Positions 53,358 through 62,136 are shown, numbered from the stretch's first letter. The stretch: DNA of 64,000 bases from Haloarcula halophila (GCF_029278565.1 NZ_CP119559.1:1612001-1676000); one strand, 5' to 3'. The notes: generated from the sequence alone by a model not told the origin. Made by a program: numbers and translations.

Positions 53358-54422
53358 ATGAGTACGGCCGTCCCGACCCGAGTCCGTCCGGTCCTGGACG
53401 TCTTCGAGTCGACGAACCGTCCGCTGACTATCTCGCGGCTGGCGCTGGTGGCGGTGGCACTCGCTTTCGGTGCCCTGCGGCTGGCCGGCGTCTCGCTGTC
53501 GCTGCCGACACAGGCCGGGATCTATCTGTTCGGGATGGTCGCGTTGAATCTCCCCCACGGGGGCTACGAACACTTCGCGAACCTCCGGCGCCGTCGACTC
53601 ACCTTCCGGTGGCACTATCTCGGGCTGTATCTCGCGCTCGTCGCCGCGTTCGCCGGCCTGTTCGTCCTCGCCCCGGTCGCGGGGCTCGCGCTGGCGATCG
53701 GCGTCGCGGTCGCGAAAGGGGGTCACGGCGGGCTCCGGGTGCTCGATGCGACGACCGGGACCGATCACCTCGACACACGGTTCCAGCGGGCGCTCGCCGT
53801 CGCTGTCCGGGGCGGTGCGGTGATGGCGGTACCGCTGTTTTGCTGGCCCGGCGTCTTCGAGGCCTTCAGCCACTACATGGTCGCGATCTTCGATCCCGGT
53901 GCGCTGGCCGACTACGCCGCCTACTTCGGGACGACTCGCTGGCTCGTCGGCGGCGGGTGGGCACTGGTGGCGATGACACACGTCGGACTCGGCTACGTCC
54001 GCGGTGGCGGACGGTCCTGGGTAGCCGACGCGGGCGAGACGGTCCTGTTGGGCGCGTACTTCGCCGTCGTACCGGTCGTCGTCGCCGTCGGGCTCTACTT
54101 CCCGCTGTGGTACTCGACACGGCAGGTGGGCCGCGACATCGCGGTCGACGACCGACGCGGGACCGGCGGCCCGGACTTGCTGGAGTTCGAGGAGCCACAG
54201 CGGATCGCGCTGGTCACCTGGGGACTGCTGCTGGCCGGGGCCGTCCTGACTTTCGCCATCGCGGGCCTGCTGTACCGGTTCGCGCCGAACCCGCTGGGGA
54301 CGGCCTCGCCGCTGGTGGGTGGGGTCGCCTTCTGGAGCGTCTTCGTCTCGATCATCGCCCTGCCACACGTCGTCGTCGGCGCCTGGTTCGACCGCGAGCA
54401 GGGGATCTGGTTCGTCCCCTGA
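53358..54422 (+). CDS. Brp/Blh family membrane protein, atypical
   Basis: 354 residues with about nine helices. The family includes beta-carotene 15,15'-dioxygenases (retinal formation for rhodopsins). NLPHGGYEH (H67, H72) and GGHGG (H123) fit, as does LPHVVVGAW near the end. The family's paired iron-binding histidines, normally in a WHSxRH motif, are absent: the matching place reads W251-Y-S-T-R-Q256. This version may therefore be inactive for cleavage or have a different job. No rhodopsin gene is nearby. The start is an ATG with only a weak promoter-like CCTAACGG just before it. Confidence 0.8.
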   Translation: MSTAVPTRVRPVLDVFESTNRPLTISRLALVAVALAFGALRLAGVSLSLPTQAGIYLFGMVALNLPHGGYEHFANLRRRRLTFRWHYLGLYLALVAAFAGLFVLAPVAGLALAIGVAVAKGGHGGLRVLDATTGTDHLDTRFQRALAVAVRGGAVMAVPLFCWPGVFEAFSHYMVAIFDPGALADYAAYFGTTRWLVGGGWALVAMTHVGLGYVRGGGRSWVADAGETVLLGAYFAVVPVVVAVGLYFPLWYSTRQVGRDIAVDDRRGTGGPDLLEFEEPQRIALVTWGLLLAGAVLTFAIAGLLYRFAPNPLGTASPLVGGVAFWSVFVSIIALPHVVVGAWFDREQGIWFVP

Positions 54423-54471
54423 TCACGGTCGGAACCGGAACCCCTACCTGCCCGCTCGTAGACCTGCCGGT

Positions 54472-55368
54472 ATGGAACTTGGCGTCATCGGACTCGGACG
54501 GATGGGCCGGATCGTCGTCGACCGTGTCCTCGACGACGGTCACGACGTGGTCGTCTTCGATATCGACGAGGAAGCAGTCGCGGACGCCGCCGACGCCGGG
54601 GCACGCCCGGCCGACAGTATCGCCGACCTCGCGGACAGCCTCGGCGAGGAGAAACGCATCTGGCTGATGGTGCCGGCCGGCGACCCGGTCGACGCCGCAC
54701 TCGACGAACTCGACGGCGTGGTCGACGACGCGGACGTGATCGTCGACGGCGGCAACTCCTACTTCGAGGACTCGGTTCGCCGTGCGGAGTCGACCGACGC
54801 CGCGTACCTGGACTGTGGAACCTCCGGTGGCCCCGCAGGGGCCGAACTGGGCTTTTCGCTGATGGTCGGCGGCCCCGAGTGGGCCTACGAGGAACTCACG
54901 CCGGTCTTCGACGCCGTCGCCACCGGCCCCGACGGCCACGACCGGATGGGACCGGCCGGCTCCGGTCACTACGTCAAGATGGTCCACAACGGCGTCGAGT
55001 ACGCGCTGATGCAGACCTACGGCGAAGGGTTCGAACTGCTCGCGAACGGTCGCTACGACCTCGACCTGGAGGCCGTCGCGCGCACCTGGAACAACGGCGC
55101 CGTCATCCGCTCGTGGCTCCTGGAACTGTGTGAGGAAGCGTTCCGCGAGGAGGGGAACGATCTGGGCGACGTCGCCGACCGTGTCGAGGGTGGCTCGACA
55201 GGCACCTGGACCGTCCAGGAAGCCCTCGAACAGGAGATCCCGGTCCCGTTGCTCTACCAGGCGCTGGCCGAGCGGTTCGGCTCGCGGGCCGACGACGGCC
55301 GGTTCTCGCGGCGGCTGGCGAGTCGGCTCCGGTACGGCTTCGGTCGCCACGACGTGCCGCGGCGGTAG
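54472..55368 (+). CDS. gnd: 6-phosphogluconate dehydrogenase, decarboxylating (short GndA type)
   Basis: 298 residues. The N-terminal Rossmann domain has GLGRMG at 7-12 and IVDGGNSYFEDSVRR, the substrate motif is LDCGTSGGPAGAE, and catalytic Lys and Asn lie in YVKMVHNGVEY. The all-helical C-domain is short, as in the NAD-dependent 300-residue form. It makes ribulose 5-phosphate from 6-phosphogluconate, the oxidative pentose route of haloarchaea. It starts 49 nt after the Brp-like gene on the same strand. Confidence 0.92.
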   Translation: MELGVIGLGRMGRIVVDRVLDDGHDVVVFDIDEEAVADAADAGARPADSIADLADSLGEEKRIWLMVPAGDPVDAALDELDGVVDDADVIVDGGNSYFEDSVRRAESTDAAYLDCGTSGGPAGAELGFSLMVGGPEWAYEELTPVFDAVATGPDGHDRMGPAGSGHYVKMVHNGVEYALMQTYGEGFELLANGRYDLDLEAVARTWNNGAVIRSWLLELCEEAFREEGNDLGDVADRVEGGSTGTWTVQEALEQEIPVPLLYQALAERFGSRADDGRFSRRLASRLRYGFGRHDVPRR

Positions 55369-55524
55369 TACTCCCAGCGCCGTGATGACCGCGATCCGCG
55401 GGTGGACTCCGGTCGTCGGTCCCCCCGCGGCACCCCGGACGTGGTAGAACCGCCCGTCATTCTGCGGTGTCGGTACGGGCACTGAAACAACAGCTAATTA
55501 AATCAGTACTCCATAGGCGCGCAC

Positions 55525-56103
55525 ATGGTTGAACTCGTAGGTATCGGCGCGGGGGCCGCTCTCACCCTCATCGTAGTGGCCCTTCACTACGCGAAAGGGA
55601 CTGGGTGGGAGGCCCCGGAGGACATCTCCCAAGAGGTCCTCGAACAGCGCGCTGCCACAGTTCCGGAGACGGACTTCCCCGAACCGTACAACCGGTCGAT
55701 CGGCGGCGGCGGTGCCGCAGCGATCCCCGCCGGCGAGGCCGGCGAACTCGGTGAAGGCGAGGAAGAAGAGGAAGACGCCGGTTTCGACCCGGACGACATC
55801 GCCGACGACGAGGTCGAGTACTACGAAATCGAGTTCGAGAAGGAGGGCGAGACCATCGAGGTCGCCAACAACGAGACCATCCTCGACGCCGGCGAAGAGG
55901 AGGGCTGGGACCTCCCCTACGCCTGCCGGCAGGGCCAGTGTATCTCCTGTTCCGGTCAGATCCAGGACGGCCCCGCCGAGGAGTACATCCGGCACAGTCA
56001 GAACGACTCGCTGATGGACGACGACATGGACGAGGGTTACTGCCTGACCTGTGTCGCCTACCCCACCGCGGAGTTCAGCATCGAGACCGGCGAGTCCCCC
56101 TGA
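55525..56103 (+). CDS. Membrane-anchored 2Fe-2S ferredoxin
   Basis: 192 residues. An N-terminal helix (about 2-21, GIGAGAALTLIVVALHY), a Gly/Ala/Glu-rich linker to about 95, then a plant-type [2Fe-2S] ferredoxin domain. The cluster ligands are C134, C139, C142 and probably C176 (CRQGQCISC ... CLTC). It is more acidic and longer than ordinary halobacterial ferredoxins, which are soluble. TAATTAAATC at 55496-55505 lies about 20-29 nt before the ATG. It probably transfers electrons at the membrane; partner unknown. Confidence 0.92.
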   Translation: MVELVGIGAGAALTLIVVALHYAKGTGWEAPEDISQEVLEQRAATVPETDFPEPYNRSIGGGGAAAIPAGEAGELGEGEEEEEDAGFDPDDIADDEVEYYEIEFEKEGETIEVANNETILDAGEEEGWDLPYACRQGQCISCSGQIQDGPAEEYIRHSQNDSLMDDDMDEGYCLTCVAYPTAEFSIETGESP

Positions 56104-56153
56104 CTACCGACGTTCACAACCGTTAAGACGAGCTATCCAGTACGGCGTATCGA

Positions 56154-56226
56154 GGGCGGCTAGTTCAGCGGACAGAACGCCTGGTTCCGGACCAGATGGT
56201 CGGGGGTTCAAATCCCTCGCCGCCCG
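56154..56226 (+). tRNA. tRNA-Arg (CCG)
   Basis: Cloverleaf of 73 nt. The acceptor is GGGCGGC/GCCGCCC, the D stem GTTC/GAAC, and the anticodon loop TTCCGGA with anticodon CCG (codon CGG). The T stem is GGGGG/CCCTC with TTCAAAT loop. The outermost anticodon-stem pair is a C-A mismatch. No CCA is encoded, fitting the cca gene nearby. Confidence 0.92.
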
Positions 56227-56420
56227 TTGCTTGTCGCGAACAATTCGTGAGCGGCAGCAACGGGACCGAGGGATTTGAACTCTGGAAGTCGCAGCGCCGA
56301 GCGGAGCGAGGCGACCGCCTTCCTCCAGTTCAAATCCCTCGCCGCCCGTACAGCGAACCCGAGTTTTACGAGCGGTGAGCGAACCGACAGCGATGATTTG
56401 AACCCGAGGAGCCGCAGCGC
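56206..56420 (+). repeat. tRNA-tail and GC-rich repeats behind tRNA-Arg(CCG)
   Basis: The last 22 nt of the tRNA and flank (56206-56227) recur exactly at 56328-56349, 122 nt downstream. An inverted copy of the T-arm part (GAGGGATTTGAACT) lies at 56268-56281, and a further partial GATTTGAACC copy at 56394-56403. Each inverted piece is followed by GCAGCGCCGAGCG...AGGCGACC. Such tRNA tail copies can be attachment-site scars; no integrase remains. No gene is seen in 56227-56506. Confidence 0.7.
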
Positions 56421-56506
56421 CGAGCGAGGCGACCGTCCCCCATGCTCCGCGTTCTGGGGAAACAGCCATGAGAAACAACAGTGAGACGAAAGCCTCGGCA
56501 AGCGGA

Positions 56507-56704
56507 TCAATCGAGAACGCGTCGGTAAACGATGAACCCGCCCACGACACTCACGAGCGCCATCAGGAACACGGCCGCCAACTCGCCATCGGGGATGGGA
56601 GCCAGTTGGATGAACTGTGCAGTCGTCAGCATGCCGCCGACGCCGATCAGCACGATGCCCAACAGAAGCACGCCGACCGCGAGCCAGCGGAGTCTACGTG
56701 GCAT
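56507..56704 (-). CDS. Small two-helix membrane protein
   Basis: 65 residues with two hydrophobic helices (about 6-27 and 42-60), joined by FIQLAPIPDGELA and ending YRRVLD. Function unknown. CCATTACC on the minus strand near 56741-56734 lies about 30 nt before the ATG and supports a leaderless transcript. It lies between two tRNA genes. Confidence 0.55.
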   Translation of the reverse strand: MPRRLRWLAVGVLLLGIVLIGVGGMLTTAQFIQLAPIPDGELAAVFLMALVSVVGGFIVYRRVLD

Positions 56705-56872
56705 CCTGGGTCACACTAGACGGTTCTGGCGAACGGTAATGGTTTTTCCCCCGAGTGCCAACTTAGATCGGACGGCCGGTCACTGGAGGTCCGCCCGGGT
56801 AGCCTGTGCGAGGCTCCGTAGCAGGCGAGGGACCTCCCTGGCGTCGCTCGTCGGGCGTCGAATCGAGAGAAG

Positions 56873-56945
56873 CGCCACCGCCAGGGCTCGAACCTGGGAC
56901 AACCTGGGTAACAACCAGGTGCTCTACCAACTGAGCTACGGCGGC
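56873..56945 (-). tRNA. tRNA-Asn (GTT)
   Basis: 73-nt cloverleaf on the minus strand. The acceptor is GCCGCCG/CGGTGGC, the D arm GCTC...GAGC, and the anticodon stem CCTGG/CCAGG with loop TTGTTAC (anticodon GTT). The T arm is CCAGG-TTCGAGC-CCTGG, with discriminator G. No CCA is encoded. Confidence 0.95.
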
Positions 56946-57040
56946 TTGCTGCATCCGTGATTTGCTGGAGTTGGTAATTAGGACTTTCGCTTCCGGCGCG
57001 CATCGACACGCTTTCACGCACTCTGTGAGTACCGCGGGAC

Positions 57041-58393
57041 ATGAGCGACGAGTTCGACGCCGTCGTCGAGCGGGTCCGCGAGCGGGTCTCGCCCGACGAC
57101 GACGAGCGCACCCGCCTCCAGCGGGTCGCCAGCGAAGTCCGGCGACGGGCAGCCGATGCCGTCGCGGACCTCCCGGTGACGGCCGAGATCGTCCAGGTCG
57201 GTTCGACCGCCCGCGGGACCTGGACCGCTGGGGACAGAGATATCGACGTCTTCGTCTGTTTCCCGCCGGAACTGGACCGCGAGACGCTGGAGGCGTACGG
57301 CCTGGAGGTCGGTCACGCAGTGGTGCCCGAGGGTCGCGAGGAGTACGCCGAACATCCCTACGTCGTCGGCGAGGTCGACGGATACGCCGTCGATCTGGTC
57401 CCCTGTTACGACGTGACCGACGCGACCGCGATCCAGTCGGCCGTCGACCGCACACCCTTCCACACCCGGTATCTGGAGAGCCGACTCGACGACCGTCTGG
57501 CCGGCGAAGTCCGGGTCACAAAGCAGTTCCTGAAAGGCATCGGCGTCTACGGGAGCGACCTCCGGACGCGTGGCTTCTCGGGGTACCTGACGGAGCTCTT
57601 GATCGTCGAGTACGGTGGCTTCCGGACGTTCGTGGAAGCGGCAGCCGACTGGCAGCCGCCGGTCGAGTTCGACCCCGAGGACCACGCCGAGGCGGCGTTC
57701 GACGACCCGCTCGTGGTCGTCGACCCGACCGATCCCGAACGCAACGTCGCGGCGGTCTGCTCGGCGCGGAACGTCGCGCGGCTTCAGCACTACGCTCGGG
57801 ACCTGCTCGGGGACCCACGCGAGTCGCTGTTCACCGCCAGCGAACCCGAGCCCTACGATATCGACGACGTTCGGACAGCCATCGAGCGCCGCGGGACGAC
57901 GCCGGTCGCCCTCCGGTTCGAGACGCCCGACGTCGTCGCGGACCAACTCTGGCCACAACTGGAGAAGTCCCTGACCGGACTGACGGAAGAACTGGAACGG
58001 CGGGGATTCGACGTGTTCCGGTCGGCGGCCTTTGCCGACGACCGGTCGGTGCTACTCGTTGAACTGGCCGTTGCCGAGCGGCCGGCAGTCGAGCGCCACG
58101 AGGGGCCGCCGGTCCACGTCCGCCAGCACGCAGCGGGGTTCTACGAGTCCTACGCCGACGCCGACGTTGCCGGCCCGTTCGTCGACGGCGACCGATACGT
58201 CGTCGAACGTGAGCGGGAGTTTACGACTGCCGCCGACTTCCTCGACAGCGACGCCGTCTTCGACGTGCGCTTGGGTCCACATATCGAGTCGGCACTCGAC
58301 GACGGCTACGACTGTCTTGTCGGCCAAGAACTCACGACGCTCGTCCCGGCCTTCGGCGTCGACCTGGCTCGTTACTTCGATCCGAAGCCCTGA
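57041..58393 (+). CDS. cca: CCA-adding enzyme (archaeal class I tRNA nucleotidyltransferase)
   Basis: Adds CCA to tRNA 3' ends; 450 residues. The class I nucleotidyltransferase head has GSTARGTW at 54-61 and metal-binding D67/D69 (GDRDIDVF), with a third acidic residue in VDLVPCYDV. RFSGYL-like RGFSGYLTELL follows, then a C-terminal RRM-like/tail region. None of the tRNAs in this window encodes CCA, so the enzyme is needed. Its 3' end overlaps the convergent HDAC-family gene by 22 nt. Confidence 0.95.
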   Translation: MSDEFDAVVERVRERVSPDDDERTRLQRVASEVRRRAADAVADLPVTAEIVQVGSTARGTWTAGDRDIDVFVCFPPELDRETLEAYGLEVGHAVVPEGREEYAEHPYVVGEVDGYAVDLVPCYDVTDATAIQSAVDRTPFHTRYLESRLDDRLAGEVRVTKQFLKGIGVYGSDLRTRGFSGYLTELLIVEYGGFRTFVEAAADWQPPVEFDPEDHAEAAFDDPLVVVDPTDPERNVAAVCSARNVARLQHYARDLLGDPRESLFTASEPEPYDIDDVRTAIERRGTTPVALRFETPDVVADQLWPQLEKSLTGLTEELERRGFDVFRSAAFADDRSVLLVELAVAERPAVERHEGPPVHVRQHAAGFYESYADADVAGPFVDGDRYVVEREREFTTAADFLDSDAVFDVRLGPHIESALDDGYDCLVGQELTTLVPAFGVDLARYFDPKP

Positions 58394-59379
58394 GCGGCCA
58401 GTTCGTCCAGGACAGCGCGGGCGTCCTCGTCGACCTCGCCGTCTGGGGTGACGGGTTCGTACCCGTCGAACACCTCGTGGACGGTCGTGATCGAGTCCGC
58501 GAGCGTGTCCAGCCCGTAGCCGCCTTCCAGCACGAACCCGAGACCGGCACCGCAGTCGTCGGCCAAGGTCCGCATCCGCTGGGTCATCGCGCCGTACCCC
58601 TCCGTCGTGACCCGCATCCGCGAGATGGGGTCGTGTTCGTGGGCGTCGAAGCCGGCGCTGATGAGCAACAGATCGGGATCGTAGTCGGCGATCGCCGGCG
58701 CGATACAGTCGTCGATCGCCGCCAGGTAATCCGTCGTGTCGGCACCGGGTTCGTACTTGACGTTGAGGGTCGTCCCCTCGCCGTCACCGGCTCCGGTCTC
58801 CTCGATAGCACCGGTGCCGGGATAGAGCCCGTCCTCGTGGATCGAAGCGTAGAAGACGTCCCCACGGTCGTAAAAGATGTCCTGGGTACCGTTGCCGTGA
58901 TGGACGTCCCAGTCGAAGATCGCGACCCGGTCGGCCTCGCGTTCCAGGGCGGCCTGTGCGGCGACGGCGGCGTTGTTGATGAAGCAGAACCCCATCGCGT
59001 CGTCTTCGACCGCGTGGTGGCCCGGTGGCCGACCGAGCCCGAAGGGGGTGTCACGGCCGTCGAGCCCACCGAGTGCGGCCTCGGCGGCCCACACCGCGGT
59101 GCCGGCCGACGCCAGCGCCGCGCTCCAGGTCGCCTCGACGGCGACAGTGTCGGCGTCCCAGTTTCCCCCACCGTCGTCACAGAAGACCCGGAACTCGTCG
59201 ATGTAATCGCTGTCGTGGACGCTCCTGACGAGGTCCGTGTCCGCGTCGTTGGCAGCGACGTACTCGACGCCGTGGCGGTCCTTGAGCGCACGGCGTACCG
59301 CCCGGAGTCGGTCGGGACTCTCGGGATGGCGCGGGCCGGTGTCGTGGTCGAGACAGACCTCGCGGTAGCCGAAGTTCAT
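58372..59379 (-). CDS. Histone deacetylase/acetoin utilisation family (class II-like) hydrolase
   Basis: 335 residues. Zn-dependent deacetylase fold with RPPGHHAVEDDAMGFC (tandem His), DWDVHHGNGTQ (Asp/His ligands), SAGFDAH (Asp ligand) and LEGGY near the end. Substrate may be acetyl-lysine or polyamine. The gene directly follows the histone gene on the same strand with 6 nt between, so the two are probably co-transcribed. It begins MNFGYREVCLDHDTGPRHPESPDR, the usual family N-terminus. Confidence 0.93.
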   Translation of the reverse strand: MNFGYREVCLDHDTGPRHPESPDRLRAVRRALKDRHGVEYVAANDADTDLVRSVHDSDYIDEFRVFCDDGGGNWDADTVAVEATWSAALASAGTAVWAAEAALGGLDGRDTPFGLGRPPGHHAVEDDAMGFCFINNAAVAAQAALEREADRVAIFDWDVHHGNGTQDIFYDRGDVFYASIHEDGLYPGTGAIEETGAGDGEGTTLNVKYEPGADTTDYLAAIDDCIAPAIADYDPDLLLISAGFDAHEHDPISRMRVTTEGYGAMTQRMRTLADDCGAGLGFVLEGGYGLDTLADSITTVHEVFDGYEPVTPDGEVDEDARAVLDELAAQGFGSK

Positions 59380-59385
59380 TCAGAG

Positions 59386-59823
59386 TCAGTAGTACTGCGC
59401 GAGTTCGAAGTACGCCTCGATGTCCTCGCCTTTGATCGTCCGTCGGCCGGCGTGTCGGGCGAGCGTCGCGGCGGCGGTCGCCGTGTCGTCGGCGAACGCC
59501 TCCAGAAGCTCGGCCAACGCGACGCGTGCGTCCATCGACACCCGGTAATCGTCGTCGATATCGAGCCGAGCGATACGGTCGACCGGTGCCACTGGTAGTT
59601 CGAGCGCGTCCTTGTCGGGGATCTGATCGACGCCGAAGTCCTCGGGCATCAACGTTTTTCGCCCGTCCGTGGTCGCCTCGGTGGCCGCATCGACCGCAAG
59701 CGACGACCCACGTGTCTGGATCCTGCGCGCCAGTTCCTCGGCCGCCTCGGCGCTCACTCGCAGCCCGTCCGCGTTTCGCCGGATAACGGCGTCGACCGGC
59801 GCGAACGGTAGCTCGACACTCAT
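59386..59823 (-). CDS. Archaeal doublet histone
   Basis: 145 residues containing two histone folds in one chain: ELPFAPVDAVIRRNADGLRVSAEAAEELA, and then ELPVAPVDRIARLDIDDDYRVSMDARVALAELLEAF. Each resembles the 65-residue archaeal histone. Haloarchaeal histones of this kind are very acidic and may act more as regulators than packagers. ATG 59823 is preferred to GTG 59829; CTTAAG (minus strand near 59855-59850) lies about 27 nt upstream. Confidence 0.95.
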   Translation of the reverse strand: MSVELPFAPVDAVIRRNADGLRVSAEAAEELARRIQTRGSSLAVDAATEATTDGRKTLMPEDFGVDQIPDKDALELPVAPVDRIARLDIDDDYRVSMDARVALAELLEAFADDTATAAATLARHAGRRTIKGEDIEAYFELAQYY

Positions 59824-59927
59824 ACCCACATTCGGGAGTGTTGCGGTCTTAAGGGTTTCCGTAGCGGCGTTGGTCGGCGCAGAGCCGTCGAGTGGAGACC
59901 GGGCTATCAGGTGGCGTGAACGGGCTG

Positions 59928-61370
59928 TCAGAACACGTCGTCGGCGTCGATGCGGTCCTCGTCGGTCGAGTGTCCCCGGACGGTGACTTCCTGGCCGAGT
60001 TGGACACGCTCGTCGGTCTCGACGGTCCGGGTCTCGGTCCCGTCGTCCAAGATGATCGGATTGCCGGTCTGGACGACCGTGCCGGTGAACTCGACCTGCT
60101 GGCCGGTGACCGAGCCACCGTCGGCCGACGCATCGGCCACGGACCCGGAATCGGCCTCGGCCTCGGTCCCCGACGCTGGGGTGTCTTTGCCCGCCTCGCC
60201 ATCGGCGAACTGTCCCAGTCCCGCGTTCTCCTCGTCGCCACCCGCGGAGCTGGTCACGTCGACCGTGTCTTCGAGGACGACGACCGTCGACGCCCAGTTC
60301 GCGGAGGCTTCCTTGTCGTCTTTCCAGCCGTCCTGGATCTCGACATCGGCGGCGAGCACCTCGTCACCCGGCCCGATCTCCTTGTCGGCTTTCTCACCCC
60401 ACAGTGCGATTCGGATATCGCCCGTACCGTCCTGGACGCGGATGTTCCGGACCTGTCCCTCACCGCCGTCGTCCCGATCGAAAGTCCGTTTCGGGTCCGC
60501 CGATCGGACGACGCCGGCGATGTCGACCGTCTCGCCGATCTGGACGGCGGTAATATCGTCGGCGTCGGGCTCGAACGCGACCGACTCGTCGATCTCGTCG
60601 ACCGCACCACCGTCCCCGACGTGGAGTTCGAGCGAGCCCTCGCGCTCGCGGACGTAGCCGTCGACGACTTCGACGGCGGTCCCCGCGGAAAGCTCCTCGG
60701 CGCGGTCCGCGCGGTCGTCCCACAGCGTCACCCGGACCCGTCCGGTCTCGTCACCCAGCGTGAGGTTCGCGACGCGGCCCTCGCTGCCGTCGTCCCGGTC
60801 GAAGGTCCTGATCGAGTCCGTATCCAGCACCAGCCCGCGGAGCGTGACATCGCCCTGCCCGAGCGTCAGCGAGTCGATGGTCGACCCGCCGGCGGGGTCG
60901 ACGTCGATGGTGGCTTCGTCGTCGGGTTCGGCCTTGTCGACCGAGACCTCCAGGCCGTTGTAGCCGTCCTTCGGTCGACCCTTGATCCGGAGGACCTCGC
61001 CGACCGTCAGTTGTCCCTCGTCGATCGAGACGGCCTGTTCGTCCCAGAAGGCCAGGCGGACGCTGTCGGTCTCGTCGGCGACGTCGACGTTGATCACGCG
61101 TCCGTCCTCGTCCTCACCGTCTCGTTCGAACGTGCGCAACTCGCCGACCGACATGACCTTCGCGAGGAACTTCACTTCCTCCATACCGGGTTCGATGTCG
61201 GCGACGGAGTTGACCTCGCCCTCGCTGAGTTCGTGAGCGATGAGCATCGCGGCCGTCTCCTCGTCGGCGAGCCCCCCCATCTGCTCGACCTTCTGCTCGA
61301 CGGCCTCCCGGAACTTCTCCTCGGAAACGTCGGCCTCGACGTCCGCGTAGATCTCCTCTATCGCGCCCAT
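59928..61370 (-). CDS. rpa: Replication factor A-type single-stranded DNA-binding protein
   Basis: 480 residues with three related OB folds, each with an RTF(D/E)RD...G(R/Q)V-x-N-x-x-x-x-D-x-(T/D) core, for example GELRTFERDGEDEDGRVINV, DSIRTFDRDDGSEGRVANL and DPKRTFDRDDGGEGQVRNI. A Gly/Ala/Asp linker (about 375-410) and a fourth OB-like segment near the end (QVEFTGTVVQTGNP) follow. It protects ssDNA in replication and repair. CTTAAG at 61401-61406 is about 31 nt upstream. No zinc-finger motif is present. Confidence 0.93.
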   Translation of the reverse strand: MGAIEEIYADVEADVSEEKFREAVEQKVEQMGGLADEETAAMLIAHELSEGEVNSVADIEPGMEEVKFLAKVMSVGELRTFERDGEDEDGRVINVDVADETDSVRLAFWDEQAVSIDEGQLTVGEVLRIKGRPKDGYNGLEVSVDKAEPDDEATIDVDPAGGSTIDSLTLGQGDVTLRGLVLDTDSIRTFDRDDGSEGRVANLTLGDETGRVRVTLWDDRADRAEELSAGTAVEVVDGYVREREGSLELHVGDGGAVDEIDESVAFEPDADDITAVQIGETVDIAGVVRSADPKRTFDRDDGGEGQVRNIRVQDGTGDIRIALWGEKADKEIGPGDEVLAADVEIQDGWKDDKEASANWASTVVVLEDTVDVTSSAGGDEENAGLGQFADGEAGKDTPASGTEAEADSGSVADASADGGSVTGQQVEFTGTVVQTGNPIILDDGTETRTVETDERVQLGQEVTVRGHSTDEDRIDADDVF

Positions 61371-61529
61371 CGTATCTATGGGAGGCAGGGATGGACCGCG
61401 CTTAAGCGTTGTCGTTGGCCGGCCATCGTACCGTTCTCTGTCGGTTCTGTCGCGTTCGAGCGCATCGTCGGGGTTGGTCCCGGCACCGCATATAAACGTC
61501 GGCGTCGGAAGCGGTCGGTGGGCAGGCTG

Positions 61530-62003
61530 TTACTGGCCGCTCGTACGCGTGACTTCCTGTGGTCCGTCGCCGTGGTCGTGGGTGACCACGACGGTGTCGG
61601 GGAGTCCGTGAGACAGCGAGACGACTGCCCGGTACTCGATCTCGGCGATGGCCTGGGTGCAGGCGACGTCCGTCTCGGCGGTTCTGTCTGCCGTCTCGAC
61701 GGCGACGGTCAGCTCCCCCGAGCCCTGGTCGTAGGTCGCCCCCGAGAGTGCTGCCGTCCGGCAGCCGTTTCGGCCCCAGATGGTTCCGGTAACGCTGACG
61801 GTCGAGTCGTCGGTCGAGACCGTCGCCGTGTCCCGTTGCTGGCCATCGATCCGGCCCAGAACGGCGAAGTCGACGGTCTCGACGACGACCGAGCGGTCGG
61901 TCGTCGCTGTCGGCGTGTCGTCGGCCGGCCCACCGCCGAGACAGCCACCCAAAAGGGAGACACCCGCGGTTCCGAGACACCGGAGCATCGTGCGGCGATC
62001 CAT
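61530..62003 (-). CDS. Predicted exported lipoprotein
   Basis: 157 residues beginning MDRRTMLRCLGTAGVSLLGGC, a twin-arginine-like signal with lipobox LGGC. A Thr/Asp-rich spacer precedes a beta-rich domain (DTATVSTDDSTVSVTGTIWGRNGCRTAAL) with two cysteines that could form a disulfide. Unknown function. CTTTATTTCG on the minus strand near 62032-62023 lies about 25 nt before the ATG. Confidence 0.75.
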   Translation of the reverse strand: MDRRTMLRCLGTAGVSLLGGCLGGGPADDTPTATTDRSVVVETVDFAVLGRIDGQQRDTATVSTDDSTVSVTGTIWGRNGCRTAALSGATYDQGSGELTVAVETADRTAETDVACTQAIAEIEYRAVVSLSHGLPDTVVVTHDHGDGPQEVTRTSGQ

Positions 62004-62136
62004 ATACTCTCAGAGCACGCACGAAATAAAGGCCCTTGTGTTCGCTGAAACTCGTGTTGCAGCGTCGTGTGTCCCCGTCTCGTGGGCCTAAGCGAACCGT
62101 CACCCTTTTGAGTACCACCACCGTCCTCTCATACGA

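Noticed and set aside
56154-56420. Calling the tRNA-Arg tail repeats the attachment sites of a prophage
   Set aside because: Only about 120 nt lie between the copies and there is no integrase or phage gene nearby, so no element can be claimed.
59892-62048. A 718-codon plus-strand frame across the RPA-type and lipoprotein genes
   Set aside because: Antisense shadow; the minus strand encodes three repeated OB folds and a lipoprotein signal with matching promoters.
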